This document shows, piece by piece, positions 1 through 6,247 of a DNA stretch of 8,556 nucleotides. The notes under the pieces are model-generated. The model worked only from the letters and a program-made list of their open reading frames with translations, searched no databases and had not been told where the DNA came from. The first letter of the stretch is position 1. Each line of letters starts with the position of its first letter. Origin of the DNA: an uncultured Alphaproteobacteria bacterium (GTDB taxonomy: Bacteria; Pseudomonadota; Alphaproteobacteria; CALKHQ01). Position numbers and translations under genes: made by a program. Location: contig CALKHQ010000163.1 in assembly GCA_937988735.1 (NCBI GenBank), positions 1 through 8,556 on the forward strand, written 5' to 3'.

Positions 1-1
1 C

Positions 2-67
2 GACGCCATCGGCCGCGACGACTTCGACAGCGTCACCGTCCAGGGAACCCTGCGCTTCGCGTTCTGA
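2..67 (+). CDS. 3' end of a probable outer-membrane beta-barrel protein (partial)
   Basis: Only the last 21 codons are in the window; the gene starts to the left. The tail reads DAIGRDDFDSVTVQGTLRFA plus a final Phe before TGA. The alternating polar/hydrophobic pattern ending in a C-terminal phenylalanine (TLRFAF) is the usual last strand recognised by the BAM machinery in Gram-negative outer-membrane proteins. That pattern is seen in the sequence; the localisation is inferred. Nothing identifies the family. A soluble protein that happens to end in a beta strand cannot be excluded from so short a piece. Confidence 0.5.
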   Translation, partial: DAIGRDDFDSVTVQGTLRFAF

Positions 68-226
68 AGGCTGCGGCTGCGGTGCGCGGCGGCCTTCGGC
101 ACCCCCCCCGCGGACGCGGCACCGTGCGGCGCGTCCTCATCGCGCTCTGGAACCATCGCTCCGCGAGCCGGGTTCCGGAGAGCGCGGGACGCCCCGCACC
201 ACAAACCAGGAACCGTCGCAGGATGA

Positions 227-316
227 TGGCGGATGGGGTGGGATTCGAACCCACGAGGCGCCGGAACGCCTGCCGGTTTTCAAGACCGGTGCCTTCAACC
301 GCTCGGCCACCCATCC
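227..316 (-). tRNA. tRNA-Ser (anticodon UGA)
   Basis: Read on the minus strand, the gene begins GGATGGG at base 316 and closes its acceptor stem with CCCATCC, then discriminator G and an encoded CCA at 227-229. The order is TG at positions 8-9, a GCCGAGCGGTT-type D arm, anticodon stem CCGGT/ACCGG with loop CTTGAAA, a long class II variable arm, and a T arm GTGGG-TTCGAAT-CCCAC. The anticodon UGA (plus-strand bases 280-282) reads UCN serine codons. The 90-nt length and long variable arm are as expected for tRNA-Ser. No T-rich intrinsic terminator is visible on its downstream (left) side. Confidence 0.97.
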
Positions 317-586
317 GCGGCAGGTCGTAGCGGGGTAGCAGAGGCGGCGCCCGGCTCGCAAGCGTTGCGTGGCGGGCCGAAGCGCGGCCGAGGTCGCGCC
401 GCCAGGGGTGGCGGATGGCTGACCGGAACGGCGGGCGGCGGTGCAGGCGAAGTTTCCTTGTGCAGTCGCCAGATGCCGGGCGAACTTAAACAAAGATAAC
501 GGCCGCGGCATGCCACCTTAAGCGCGCCCGGGGCGAACCTGCGTCCGCGTGCGGATGGGCACGCAACGGGATGGAGGACTTATGCG
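317..586. other. intergenic region between tRNA-Ser and the lipoprotein gene
   Basis: About 270 bases without a convincing gene. The left part should carry the tRNA promoter (minus strand). An unusually A/T-rich patch at 484-499 (CTTAAACAAAGATAAC) stands out in the GC-rich surroundings and probably belongs to the promoter of the downstream lipoprotein gene. I could not pair a good -35 with it. Short open frames here, such as one starting at 416, have no ribosome site or recognisable content. Confidence 0.5.
333..361 (-). promoter_or_regulatory. candidate promoter of tRNA-Ser
   Basis: On the minus strand TTGCGA (356-361) is followed after 17 bases by CTACCC (333-338). This would start transcription near 326, about ten bases before the tRNA 5' end. 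The spacing is ideal but the -10 matches the consensus poorly, so this is a position-based guess. Confidence 0.25.
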
Positions 587-829
587 ATGCACAGGTTCGT
601 CACGATCGCGGGCGCGAGCGGGCTGGCGCTGGCGCTGGCAGCGTGCGGCAACAATCCGGTGGACCGCGGGCTTTCGGGCGCAGCACTGGGCGCCGGGGCT
701 GGGGCGGTGGGGGCGGCGCTGCTCGACGAACATGTCGGCCGCGGCGCGATCCTCGGCGGCGCCATCGGCGCCGGTGCGGGCATCCTGACCAACCAGAGCC
801 AGCTCAACCTCGGCGCGCCGGTCTGGTAG
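587..829 (+). CDS. small glycine-zipper lipoprotein
   Basis: An 80-residue protein of unknown role. Residues 1-20 form a lipoprotein signal: His2 and Arg3, a hydrophobic stretch, then the lipobox LAAC with Cys20 as the lipidation site. The rest is dominated by Gly/Ala segments with small residues every fourth position (AALGAGAGAVGAALL near 32-46 and ILGGAIGAGAGIL near 56-68). These are glycine-zipper repeats like those of the osmotically inducible and SlyB-like lipoproteins, which pack against or insert in membranes. The start is chosen because GGAGG (573-577) lies nine bases upstream. An ATG at 582 is in another frame and does not give the signal peptide. A 67-base gap and a separate promoter separate it from the next gene, so it is probably its own transcription unit. 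Confidence 0.82.
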   Translation: MHRFVTIAGASGLALALAACGNNPVDRGLSGAALGAGAGAVGAALLDEHVGRGAILGGAIGAGAGILTNQSQLNLGAPVW

Positions 830-861
830 CCGGCAGCAGCGCGGGGGACAGGTTGCCGCAG

Positions 862-890
862 TTGCCGATGTGTTCTCGTGAACCTATAAC
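862..890 (+). promoter_or_regulatory. sigma70-type promoter of the radical SAM/udgX operon
   Basis: TTGCCG (862-867), a 17-base spacer and TATAAC (885-890) make a near-consensus promoter. Transcription is predicted to begin at about 896-897, exactly at the ATG (897) of the radical SAM gene. No Shine-Dalgarno-like sequence precedes that ATG, so the mRNA is predicted to be leaderless. A second TTGCCG at 853-858 is a tandem copy of the -35 hexamer. Confidence 0.65.
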
Positions 891-894
891 GAAC
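880..894 (+). promoter_or_regulatory. LexA (SOS) box, alphaproteobacterial type
   Basis: GAACCTATAACGAAC is an exact GAAC-N7-GAAC direct repeat, the motif known to bind LexA in alphaproteobacteria (equivalently GTTC-N7-GTTC on the other strand). It contains the TATAAC -10 element between its half-sites and ends two bases before the ATG, so a bound repressor would block RNA polymerase. An additional inverted half-site GTTC lies at 872-875, giving GTTC-N4-GAAC-N7-GAAC. The motif match is seen; LexA control is inferred from the motif, its position and the DNA-repair nature of the genes. Confidence 0.72.
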
Positions 895-896
895 AT

Positions 897-2132
897 ATGG
901 CAGCGCGGACCCTGCAGCAGAAGCTGGCGATCCTCAGCGACGCCGCGAAGTACGACGCCTCCTGCGCATCCTCGGGCGGGCGGAAGCGCGACAGCAGCGA
1001 CGGGAAGGGGCTCGGCTCCACCGGGGGCATGGGCATCTGCCACGCCTATGCCCCGGACGGGCGCTGCATCTCGCTGCTCAAGATCCTGCTGACCAACTTC
1101 TGCATCTACGACTGCGCCTACTGCGTGAACCGCGTGTCGTCGAACGTGCCGCGGGCGCGGTTCACGGTTGACGAGGTGGTCCGGCTGACGATCGCCTTCT
1201 ACCGGCGCAACTGCATCGAGGGGCTGTTCCTGTCGTCCGGAATCGCGCGGTCGCCGGACGCGACGATGGCAGAGATGGTGGAGGTGGCGCGCCGACTGCG
1301 CGAGCAGGAGAACTTCCGCGGCTACATTCACCTCAAGACCATCCCCGACTGCGCGCCGGAGCTGGTCGCGGCGGCCGGCAGCTACGCCGACCGGCTGTCG
1401 ATCAACGTCGAGCTGCCCACCGACGCGAGCCTCAGGCGGCTGGCGCCGGAGAAGGACCCGGCGACCATCCGTCGGGCGATGGCGAAGGTCCGGCTGCTGG
1501 GTGAGGCCGCCGGCGATCGCTCCCTCGGCGGGCGGCAGCCCCCGCGCTTCGCCCCGGCCGGCCAGTCGACCCAGCTCATCATCGGCGCCGACGGGGCCGC
1601 CGACACCACGATCCTCGAAGGCTCGCTCCGGCTCTATGCGAGCTACCGGCTGAAGCGGGTCTACTACTCCGCCTTCTCGCCCATCCCGGATGCGGCCGCA
1701 AGCCTGCCACTGGTCCGCCCGCCGCTGGAGCGCGAGCACCGGCTGTACCAGGCGGACTGGCTGCTGCGGTTCTACGGCTTCGGCCTCGACGAGATCGCCA
1801 GCGCGGCACCCGGCGGCAACCTGCCGCTCGACATGGATCCGAAGCTCTCTTGGGCGCTGGCCAACCGCGGACAGTTTCCGATGGACGTGAACCGGGCCCC
1901 GCGCGAGCTGCTGCTGCGCGTTCCCGGCCTCGGCGTGAAGGTGGTGGACCGGATCATCGCCTCGCGCCGCAGCCGCCGGATCGACAGCCGGGCGCTGCAG
2001 CGGATGGGCGCGAGCCTGAACCGCGTCCGGCCGTTCGTGATCACGGCGGACTGGTCTCCCGGCGCGCTGACCGACAGCGCCTCCTTGCGGGCGCGGCTGG
2101 CGCGCCCGGATGCGCAGCTCGCCCTGCTGTGA
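897..2132 (+). CDS. radical SAM protein linked to UdgX, putative DNA modification/repair
   Basis: A 411-residue member of the radical SAM family that is habitually encoded beside UdgX-type uracil-DNA glycosylases. The family is annotated as a putative DNA modification/repair enzyme; its reaction is unknown. Residues 21-30 (ASCASSGGRK) and 44-60 (from GMGICHAYAPDG) fit this family. The 4Fe-4S/SAM motif CxxxCxxC is Cys69, Cys73 and Cys76 (CIYDCAYC). A TIM-barrel-like core follows, with strands such as GLFLSSGI, YIHLKTIP and LSINVELP. Near residues 330-362 a helix-hairpin-helix (RVPGLGVKVVDRI) suggests contact with DNA. The ATG at 897 fits the family N-terminus, lies just after a LexA-type box, and has no ribosome-binding site. 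The stop overlaps the GTG start of the next gene in GTGA, indicating translational coupling. The protein looks full length and intact. Confidence 0.92.
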   Translation: MAARTLQQKLAILSDAAKYDASCASSGGRKRDSSDGKGLGSTGGMGICHAYAPDGRCISLLKILLTNFCIYDCAYCVNRVSSNVPRARFTVDEVVRLTIAFYRRNCIEGLFLSSGIARSPDATMAEMVEVARRLREQENFRGYIHLKTIPDCAPELVAAAGSYADRLSINVELPTDASLRRLAPEKDPATIRRAMAKVRLLGEAAGDRSLGGRQPPRFAPAGQSTQLIIGADGAADTTILEGSLRLYASYRLKRVYYSAFSPIPDAAASLPLVRPPLEREHRLYQADWLLRFYGFGLDEIASAAPGGNLPLDMDPKLSWALANRGQFPMDVNRAPRELLLRVPGLGVKVVDRIIASRRSRRIDSRALQRMGASLNRVRPFVITADWSPGALTDSASLRARLARPDAQLALL

Positions 2133-3610
2133 CGCGGGTGATCACGCTCCCGGATCTGGACACCGCCCGCGCCTGGCGGCAGGCGGCGCGCGCCCTGATC
2201 GCCGACGGCGTGTCGCCGGACGACGTGGTCTGGCGCTACGGGGAAGGGGCGGGTGACCTGTTCGCCGAGGCCGGCGCGACCAGCGAGGAGCCTGCTGCGG
2301 GCCCGTCGCTCACCGTGCCGCGCACCTATGCGGAGCTGGCCGACAGCGTGGTCTGGCACAGCGACCCCGAGCGCTTCGCCCGCCTCTATGCGGTGCTGTG
2401 GCACCTGCGGGCGAGGGCGGTGCGGATCGACGACCCCGGCGATCCGGATGTCGCGCGCCTGCATGCGATGGCGAAGGCGGTGCACCGCTGCCAGCACAAG
2501 ATGAAGGCGTTCGTCCGTTTCCGCGAGATCGGCCGGTCCGACAGCGGGCGGCTGCAGTTCGCGGCGTGGTTCCAGCCATCCCACTTCACACTGGAGCCGA
2601 CCGCCCCCTTCTTCGCCCGCCGGTTCGGCGACATGGACTGGCGCATCGTGACGCCGCGGCTGACGGCAAGCTGCAGAAAGGGCGTCCTCGGCTTCGGCCC
2701 CGGCGCGCCGCGGCCGCAGCTGCCGGAGGACGCGGCGGAGGCACTGTGGGCTACCTACTTCCGCAGCATCTTCAACCCGGCCCGGCTTCGGGTGAAGGCG
2801 ATGCAGTCGCAGATGCCGCGGAAATACTGGGCCAACATGCCGGAAACGCGGGTCATCCCGGAGCTGGTCGCCGGCGCCGGGGCGCGGGTGCAGGCGATGC
2901 GGGAGGCGGCTCCGACCGTGCCGCCGCCTCGCGCTGCCCGCATCAGGGCGCGCGCCGCGCTGGCGGAACCGGAGCCGGCGCCGGCGGGCGGGCTCGCCCT
3001 GCTGCGGCGGCAGCTTTCGGACTGCATCCGCTGTCCGCTCCATCGCCAGGCGACACAGGCGGTACCCGGCGAAGGCCCGGCGGATGCGGCGCTGATGATC
3101 GTCGGCGAGCAGCCGGGCGACCAGGAGGATCTGGCCGGGCGGCCGTTCGTCGGCCCGGCGGGCCGGCTGTTCGACGCGATCTGCGCGGCGGCCGGGCTGG
3201 ACCGGGGCGCCGCCTATGTCACCAATGCGGTGAAGCACTTCAAGTTCGTGCCGCGGGGCAAGCGCCGGCTGCACCAGCGCCCGAACTCCGGAGAGATCGC
3301 GCACTGCCGCTGGTGGCTCGACCACGAGCGGGCGCTGGTCCGGCCGCGGCTGATCCTCGCCCTCGGAGCAACCGCCGCCGAGGCGCTGACCGGCTCCGGC
3401 GCCGGCATCCTGAAGCGGCGCGGCGCCATGGAGAGGACGGAGGACGGCACGCCGGTGCTGCTGACCGTGCATCCGTCGTGGCTGCTGCGCCTGCAGGATC
3501 CGGCAGAGCAGACGGCGGAGGAACGGCGCTTCCGGACCGAGCTGGAGCGGGCGGTCGAACTGCTGCGGGCGCGGCAGGAAGACGGAGGCGCCGGAGCGAT
3601 CCGGCCCTAG
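2129..3610 (+). CDS. udgX: DUF4130-UdgX fusion: uracil-DNA glycosylase/binding protein
   Basis: A 493-residue two-domain protein. The GTG start at 2129 overlaps the previous stop by four bases and gives VTRVITLPD. Residues about 1-250 are the DUF4130 domain typically found with the radical SAM partner (AKAVHRCQHKMKAFVRFREI, SIFNPARLRVKAMQ, MPRKYWANMPE). A Pro/Ala/Arg-rich linker spans about 250-290. Residues 290-480 are a UDG-superfamily domain: a CIRCPL pair (Cys299, Cys302) and Cys393 are probable Fe-S ligands. Motif A GEQPGDQEDLAGRPFVGPAG starts at 326 (Glu327, Gln328) and motif B HPSWLLR is at 448-454. The loop KRRLH (378-382) matches the UdgX-specific KRRIH loop, whose histidine (here His382) attaches covalently to the abasic sugar after uracil removal. 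UdgX proteins therefore bind uracil DNA irreversibly. The family assignment is firm; the job of DUF4130 is unknown. Confidence 0.94.
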   Translation: MTRVITLPDLDTARAWRQAARALIADGVSPDDVVWRYGEGAGDLFAEAGATSEEPAAGPSLTVPRTYAELADSVVWHSDPERFARLYAVLWHLRARAVRIDDPGDPDVARLHAMAKAVHRCQHKMKAFVRFREIGRSDSGRLQFAAWFQPSHFTLEPTAPFFARRFGDMDWRIVTPRLTASCRKGVLGFGPGAPRPQLPEDAAEALWATYFRSIFNPARLRVKAMQSQMPRKYWANMPETRVIPELVAGAGARVQAMREAAPTVPPPRAARIRARAALAEPEPAPAGGLALLRRQLSDCIRCPLHRQATQAVPGEGPADAALMIVGEQPGDQEDLAGRPFVGPAGRLFDAICAAAGLDRGAAYVTNAVKHFKFVPRGKRRLHQRPNSGEIAHCRWWLDHERALVRPRLILALGATAAEALTGSGAGILKRRGAMERTEDGTPVLLTVHPSWLLRLQDPAEQTAEERRFRTELERAVELLRARQEDGGAGAIRP

Positions 3611-5232
3611 TGTGACCGCGGTGCCTCCCGCACCATCTCCGCCAGCTCGCGGCGATGCTCGTGCATGCGCAGGAAGGCGCGGTAGCGGCGGTCGTAGTGC
3701 GCGCGCTGCACCGGATCGGGCGCGATCTCGCGACCGCTGCGCACCATGGCGCGGGCGGCCGCCGGCAGCGAGGGGTGCAGGCCGCAGCCGGCCGCCGCCA
3801 GCGCGGCCGTGCCCAGCAGCACGCCGTCCTCCTGCTCCGGCAGCACCACGGTGCAGCCGGTCGCCGAGGCGTAGAGCTCGACCAGGAGCGGGTTGCGGGC
3901 GTGGCCGCCGGTCAGGTGCAGGTGGCTGATGCGGAAGCCGGTGGCGTTCATCGCGTCGATGATGTGGCGGGTGCCGAACACGATGCCGAGTGCGGTAGCA
4001 AAGTAGAGGCGGGCGAGCGCGTCCTCCGAGGCGTCCATGGTGAGGCCCGAGATCACGCCGCGGGCATGGGGGTCGGCCAGCGGCGAGCGGTTGCCGTGGA
4101 AGTCCGGCAGGACCATCAGCTCCGGGTCCAGCCCGAAGCCTTCCGCAGCGCGCAGGGCTTCGATCCGTTCGATCAGCGCCCGGTGCGTCTCCGGCTCGGC
4201 GCGGCGGCCGGTGAGGGCGATGATGTGGTCGAGCAGGGCCCCGGTGGCGCTCTGGCCGCCCTCGTTCACCCACATGCCCGGAACCACGGCGCCCCAGTAC
4301 GGCCCCCAGACGCCGCCGATGAAGCGCGGTTCCGGTGACAGCGCCATGTGGCAGGTCGAGGTCCCCGCGATGAGGCCGATGCGGTCGTCCACCGGGCCGC
4401 CGTCGGCCGCGCCGATTGCGGTGCCCAGCACCCCGAGCACGCCCGCATGGGCGTCTATGAGCCCGGCCGCGACGATGCAGTCCGTGGTAAGGCCAAGAGC
4501 CTCGGCGGCTTCCGGAGCAAGAGGGCCAATCGGTTGACCGACCGGGGTCGCCAACGCCGGCACGCCGGTGCGCTGCATCGCGTCATCGAGGCCGACGGCA
4601 GCGTGGAGATCGGCGGGCCAGGGGCTGTCGCTGTGGCCGAGATAGGACCACTTGCAGGTCAGCGTGCAGGCGGAGCGGGCGTCGAAGCCGGTGCAGCGCC
4701 AGGTGATGAAGTCGGCGAGGTCGAACACCGCCGCGGTCTGCGACCAGGCCTCCGGCAGATGCCGCTTCACCCACATGCACTTCGGGATCTGCATCTCCGG
4801 CGACATCACCCCGCCGACGTGGCGCAGGGCCGGATGGCCGGTGGCGGTGCATTCCTCGGCCTCGGCGATGGCGCGATGGTCCGCCCACTGGATGACGTTC
4901 CACTGCGTGTCGCGGGTGGTGGAGATGCTGACCGGCCGCTCGTCGCGGTCAAGGAAGACGAGCGTGCAGGAGGTAGCGTCGACGCTGAGCCCGTGCACGG
5001 CGGCCGGATCGACACCGGCTTCGGCGACCGCGCGACGGGTCGCGGTGCAGGTCGCGGCCCAGATCTCCTCCGACGACTGCTCGCGATGCTCGCCCTGCGG
5101 CCGGTGGGTTGCGATGTCCACCGCAGCGCGTGCCAGGATCCGGCCCTCGGCCGACACGATCGCGGCGCGGACGCTGCCGGTGCCGATGTCGATCGCGGCG
5201 ACGTAAGCCTCGCGGGATGCGGCGTCGGACAT
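3607..5232 (-). CDS. FGGY-family pentulose kinase (D-ribulokinase-like)
   Basis: A 541-residue sugar kinase of the FGGY family, expected to phosphorylate a keto-pentose with ATP in the cytoplasm. The N-terminal phosphate-binding motif is AIDIGTGSVRAAIVS (13-27). VDATSCTLVFLD (84-95) resembles the substrate-side signature of the D-ribulokinase branch, whose published core is TCSLV. GLIDAHAG (257-264) carries the probable catalytic base Asp260. GTSTCHM (290-296) and GVWGPYW (307-313) are typical of this branch. TGGHARNPLL (441-450) plus the following ELYA segment form the FGGY ATP-domain signature. GAGG about nine bases upstream supports the ATG at 5232. The gene is divergent from fucU across 123 bases and overlaps the end of udgX. 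D-ribulose is my first guess, but L-ribulose, ribitol-derived or deoxy sugars are possible. Confidence 0.9.
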   Translation of the reverse strand: MSDAASREAYVAAIDIGTGSVRAAIVSAEGRILARAAVDIATHRPQGEHREQSSEEIWAATCTATRRAVAEAGVDPAAVHGLSVDATSCTLVFLDRDERPVSISTTRDTQWNVIQWADHRAIAEAEECTATGHPALRHVGGVMSPEMQIPKCMWVKRHLPEAWSQTAAVFDLADFITWRCTGFDARSACTLTCKWSYLGHSDSPWPADLHAAVGLDDAMQRTGVPALATPVGQPIGPLAPEAAEALGLTTDCIVAAGLIDAHAGVLGVLGTAIGAADGGPVDDRIGLIAGTSTCHMALSPEPRFIGGVWGPYWGAVVPGMWVNEGGQSATGALLDHIIALTGRRAEPETHRALIERIEALRAAEGFGLDPELMVLPDFHGNRSPLADPHARGVISGLTMDASEDALARLYFATALGIVFGTRHIIDAMNATGFRISHLHLTGGHARNPLLVELYASATGCTVVLPEQEDGVLLGTAALAAAGCGLHPSLPAAARAMVRSGREIAPDPVQRAHYDRRYRAFLRMHEHRRELAEMVREAPRSH

Positions 5233-5267
5233 GGGCGGACCTCGGAAATATCTGGCTACGGCGGGCT

Positions 5268-5296
5268 TTGTGCTTGCCCCGGCCAGAGGCTATGGT
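5268..5296 (+). promoter_or_regulatory. candidate promoter of the fucU-lipoprotein operon
   Basis: TTGTGC (5268-5273), a 17-base spacer and TATGGT (5291-5296) lie in the 123-base gap between the divergent kinase and fucU genes. Transcription would begin near 5303 and leave a leader of about 50 bases. Each hexamer matches consensus only partly. The kinase needs a minus-strand promoter in the same gap, but I found no good pair for it. Confidence 0.35.
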
Positions 5297-5323
5297 CAAC
5301 CCGAATCGCTGCTTGATGAGGCA

Positions 5324-5341
5324 CCCCGGCCACCGCCGGGG
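5324..5341 (+). promoter_or_regulatory. stem-loop in the fucU leader
   Basis: CCCCGGC-CACC-GCCGGGG is a perfect 7-bp GC-only inverted repeat with a four-base loop. It ends directly against the purine-rich ribosome-binding region (GAGGGGGAG, 5341-5349) of fucU. In RNA it would be very stable and could limit ribosome access; in DNA it could be an operator. There is no U-run, so it is not an intrinsic terminator. Its function is inferred from position only. Confidence 0.45.
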
Positions 5342-5355
5342 AGGGGGAGAATTAA

Positions 5356-5799
5356 ATGCTCAAGGGACTGGACCCGCTGCTCAACGCGGACCTGCTCTAC
5401 ACGCTCCGCGCCATGGGGCATGGCGACGACATCGCGATCGTCGATGCGAACTTCCCGGCGGAAACGATGGCGACGAAGCGCCTGATCCGAATGGACGGCC
5501 ACCCCGCCCCGCGGGTGCTGGACGCGGTGCTGTCGGTGATGCCGCTCGATACCTTCGTCGATCCGGCCGCCTGGCACATGGAGGTGGTCGGCGACCCGTC
5601 CGCCGTCCCGCCGATCCGCGTCGAGTTCCAGAACGTGATCGACAAGCACGAGGGCCCGGGGAAGTTCCCGCTCGGCACGCTCGAGCGCTTCGCCTTTTAC
5701 GAACGCGCCAGGCAGTGTTTCGCTGTTGTTGCAACCGGCGAAACGCGATTCTATGGCTGCGTCATCCTGAAGAAGGGCGTGATTCCGCCCAAGGAGTGA
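5356..5799 (+). CDS. fucU: RbsD/FucU family sugar mutarotase
   Basis: A 147-residue protein of the RbsD/FucU family, enzymes that interconvert the anomeric or ring forms of free sugars (L-fucose for FucU, D-ribose for RbsD) before phosphorylation or isomerisation. Family hallmarks are MLKGLDPLL at the N-terminus, GHGDDIAIVDANFP (21-34) with the catalytic-type His22 and Asp30, RFAFYERA (111-118), and the C-terminal LKKGVI. RFAFYERA and the closing segment match FucU more closely than RbsD. Length agrees with the family. The ATG at 5356 follows an AGGGGGAG ribosome site. It shares an intergenic region with a divergent FGGY kinase, so the two probably act on the same sugar pathway. The true substrate cannot be fixed: no fucose isomerase or aldolase gene is in view. 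Confidence 0.9.
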   Translation: MLKGLDPLLNADLLYTLRAMGHGDDIAIVDANFPAETMATKRLIRMDGHPAPRVLDAVLSVMPLDTFVDPAAWHMEVVGDPSAVPPIRVEFQNVIDKHEGPGKFPLGTLERFAFYERARQCFAVVATGETRFYGCVILKKGVIPPKE

Positions 5800-5802
5800 G
5801 GC

Positions 5803-6066
5803 ATGAGCGGACGGGTCGGCCTCGGCGCGTTGACGGCGGCAGCGCTGGCGGCGCTCGCCGCCTGCAGCGACACGCCGACCCTCGGCGTGCTTACCCCTTA
5901 CGGGGCCGGTTATTCCGACGGGTGCGACAGCAGCTATGCCGACCAGGGACTCGCGGAGTTCGAGTACCGGCGCGGCGGCGGCGTGTTCGGCGGCGGCGAT
6001 TACAGCAGGGGCTGGGAAAAGGGCTACGCCGACTGCCTCGCCTTCCTGCGCGCGGCAGACCTCTAG
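5803..6066 (+). CDS. small lipoprotein with paired Gly-Tyr/Cys motifs
   Basis: An 87-residue predicted lipoprotein. Residues 1-20 are a signal sequence with Arg4, an Ala/Leu core and the lipobox LAAC (Cys21). The mature part holds two similar motifs, GYSDGC (36-41) and GWEKGYADC (70-78), separated by a Gly-rich loop (GGGVFGGG). Cys41 and Cys78 could form a disulfide in the periplasm. I do not recognise a named family. An AAGGAG ribosome site (5791-5796) overlaps the fucU stop and the gap is three bases, so it is cotranscribed with fucU. That link is physical; a functional tie to sugar metabolism is not evident, and it may simply use the upstream promoter. Confidence 0.85.
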   Translation: MSGRVGLGALTAAALAALAACSDTPTLGVLTPYGAGYSDGCDSSYADQGLAEFEYRRGGGVFGGGDYSRGWEKGYADCLAFLRAADL

Positions 6067-6085
6067 ATTCCGGCTCCTCCCGTCC

Positions 6086-6116
6086 GCCGGCACGCCAAGT
6101 AATCGCGCGCGCCGGC
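6086..6116 (+). repeat. imperfect inverted repeat after the fucU-lipoprotein operon
   Basis: GCCGGCACGC (6086-6095) and GCGCGCCGGC (6107-6116) pair at nine of ten positions around an 11-base loop. It starts 20 bases after the lipoprotein stop, where a transcript end is expected, but no T-run follows, so it is at best a weak or factor-dependent terminator or an RNA-stabilising hairpin. Confidence 0.35.
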
Positions 6117-6247
6117 CCAGTAACGACCAGATCAGACGTCGGCATCGTCGCAGGGTCCGCCGCGCAGGTTGCGTCCATACCCGGCGCAGCTCTGCGGCAT
6201 GCTCCCCGTCGGCTGCACCGGGCCGAAGCCCCGGGCGCGAACCGCCT

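Noticed and set aside
184..197. GC hairpin (GCGGG-ACGC-CCCGC) next to the tRNA as a terminator
   Set aside because: Only a five-base stem and no T-run on either strand.
227..316. tRNA-Ser as an integration site for a mobile element
   Set aside because: No integrase, no direct repeat of the tRNA 3' end and no change of gene character are seen in the window.
804..1739. 311-residue minus-strand frame opposite the radical SAM gene
   Set aside because: Shadow of a well-supported gene; it would also cover the promoter and LexA-type box.
1772..4273. 833-residue open frame on the minus strand across the radical SAM, udgX and kinase genes
   Set aside because: Low-complexity Arg/Pro/Ala-rich translation typical of an antisense shadow in high-GC DNA; the overlapping genes have clear family motifs.
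6219..6236. Short GC hairpin with a TTCG loop on the minus strand before the caspase gene
   Set aside because: No T-run follows and no minus-strand transcript is supported there; such short stems are common in DNA this GC-rich.
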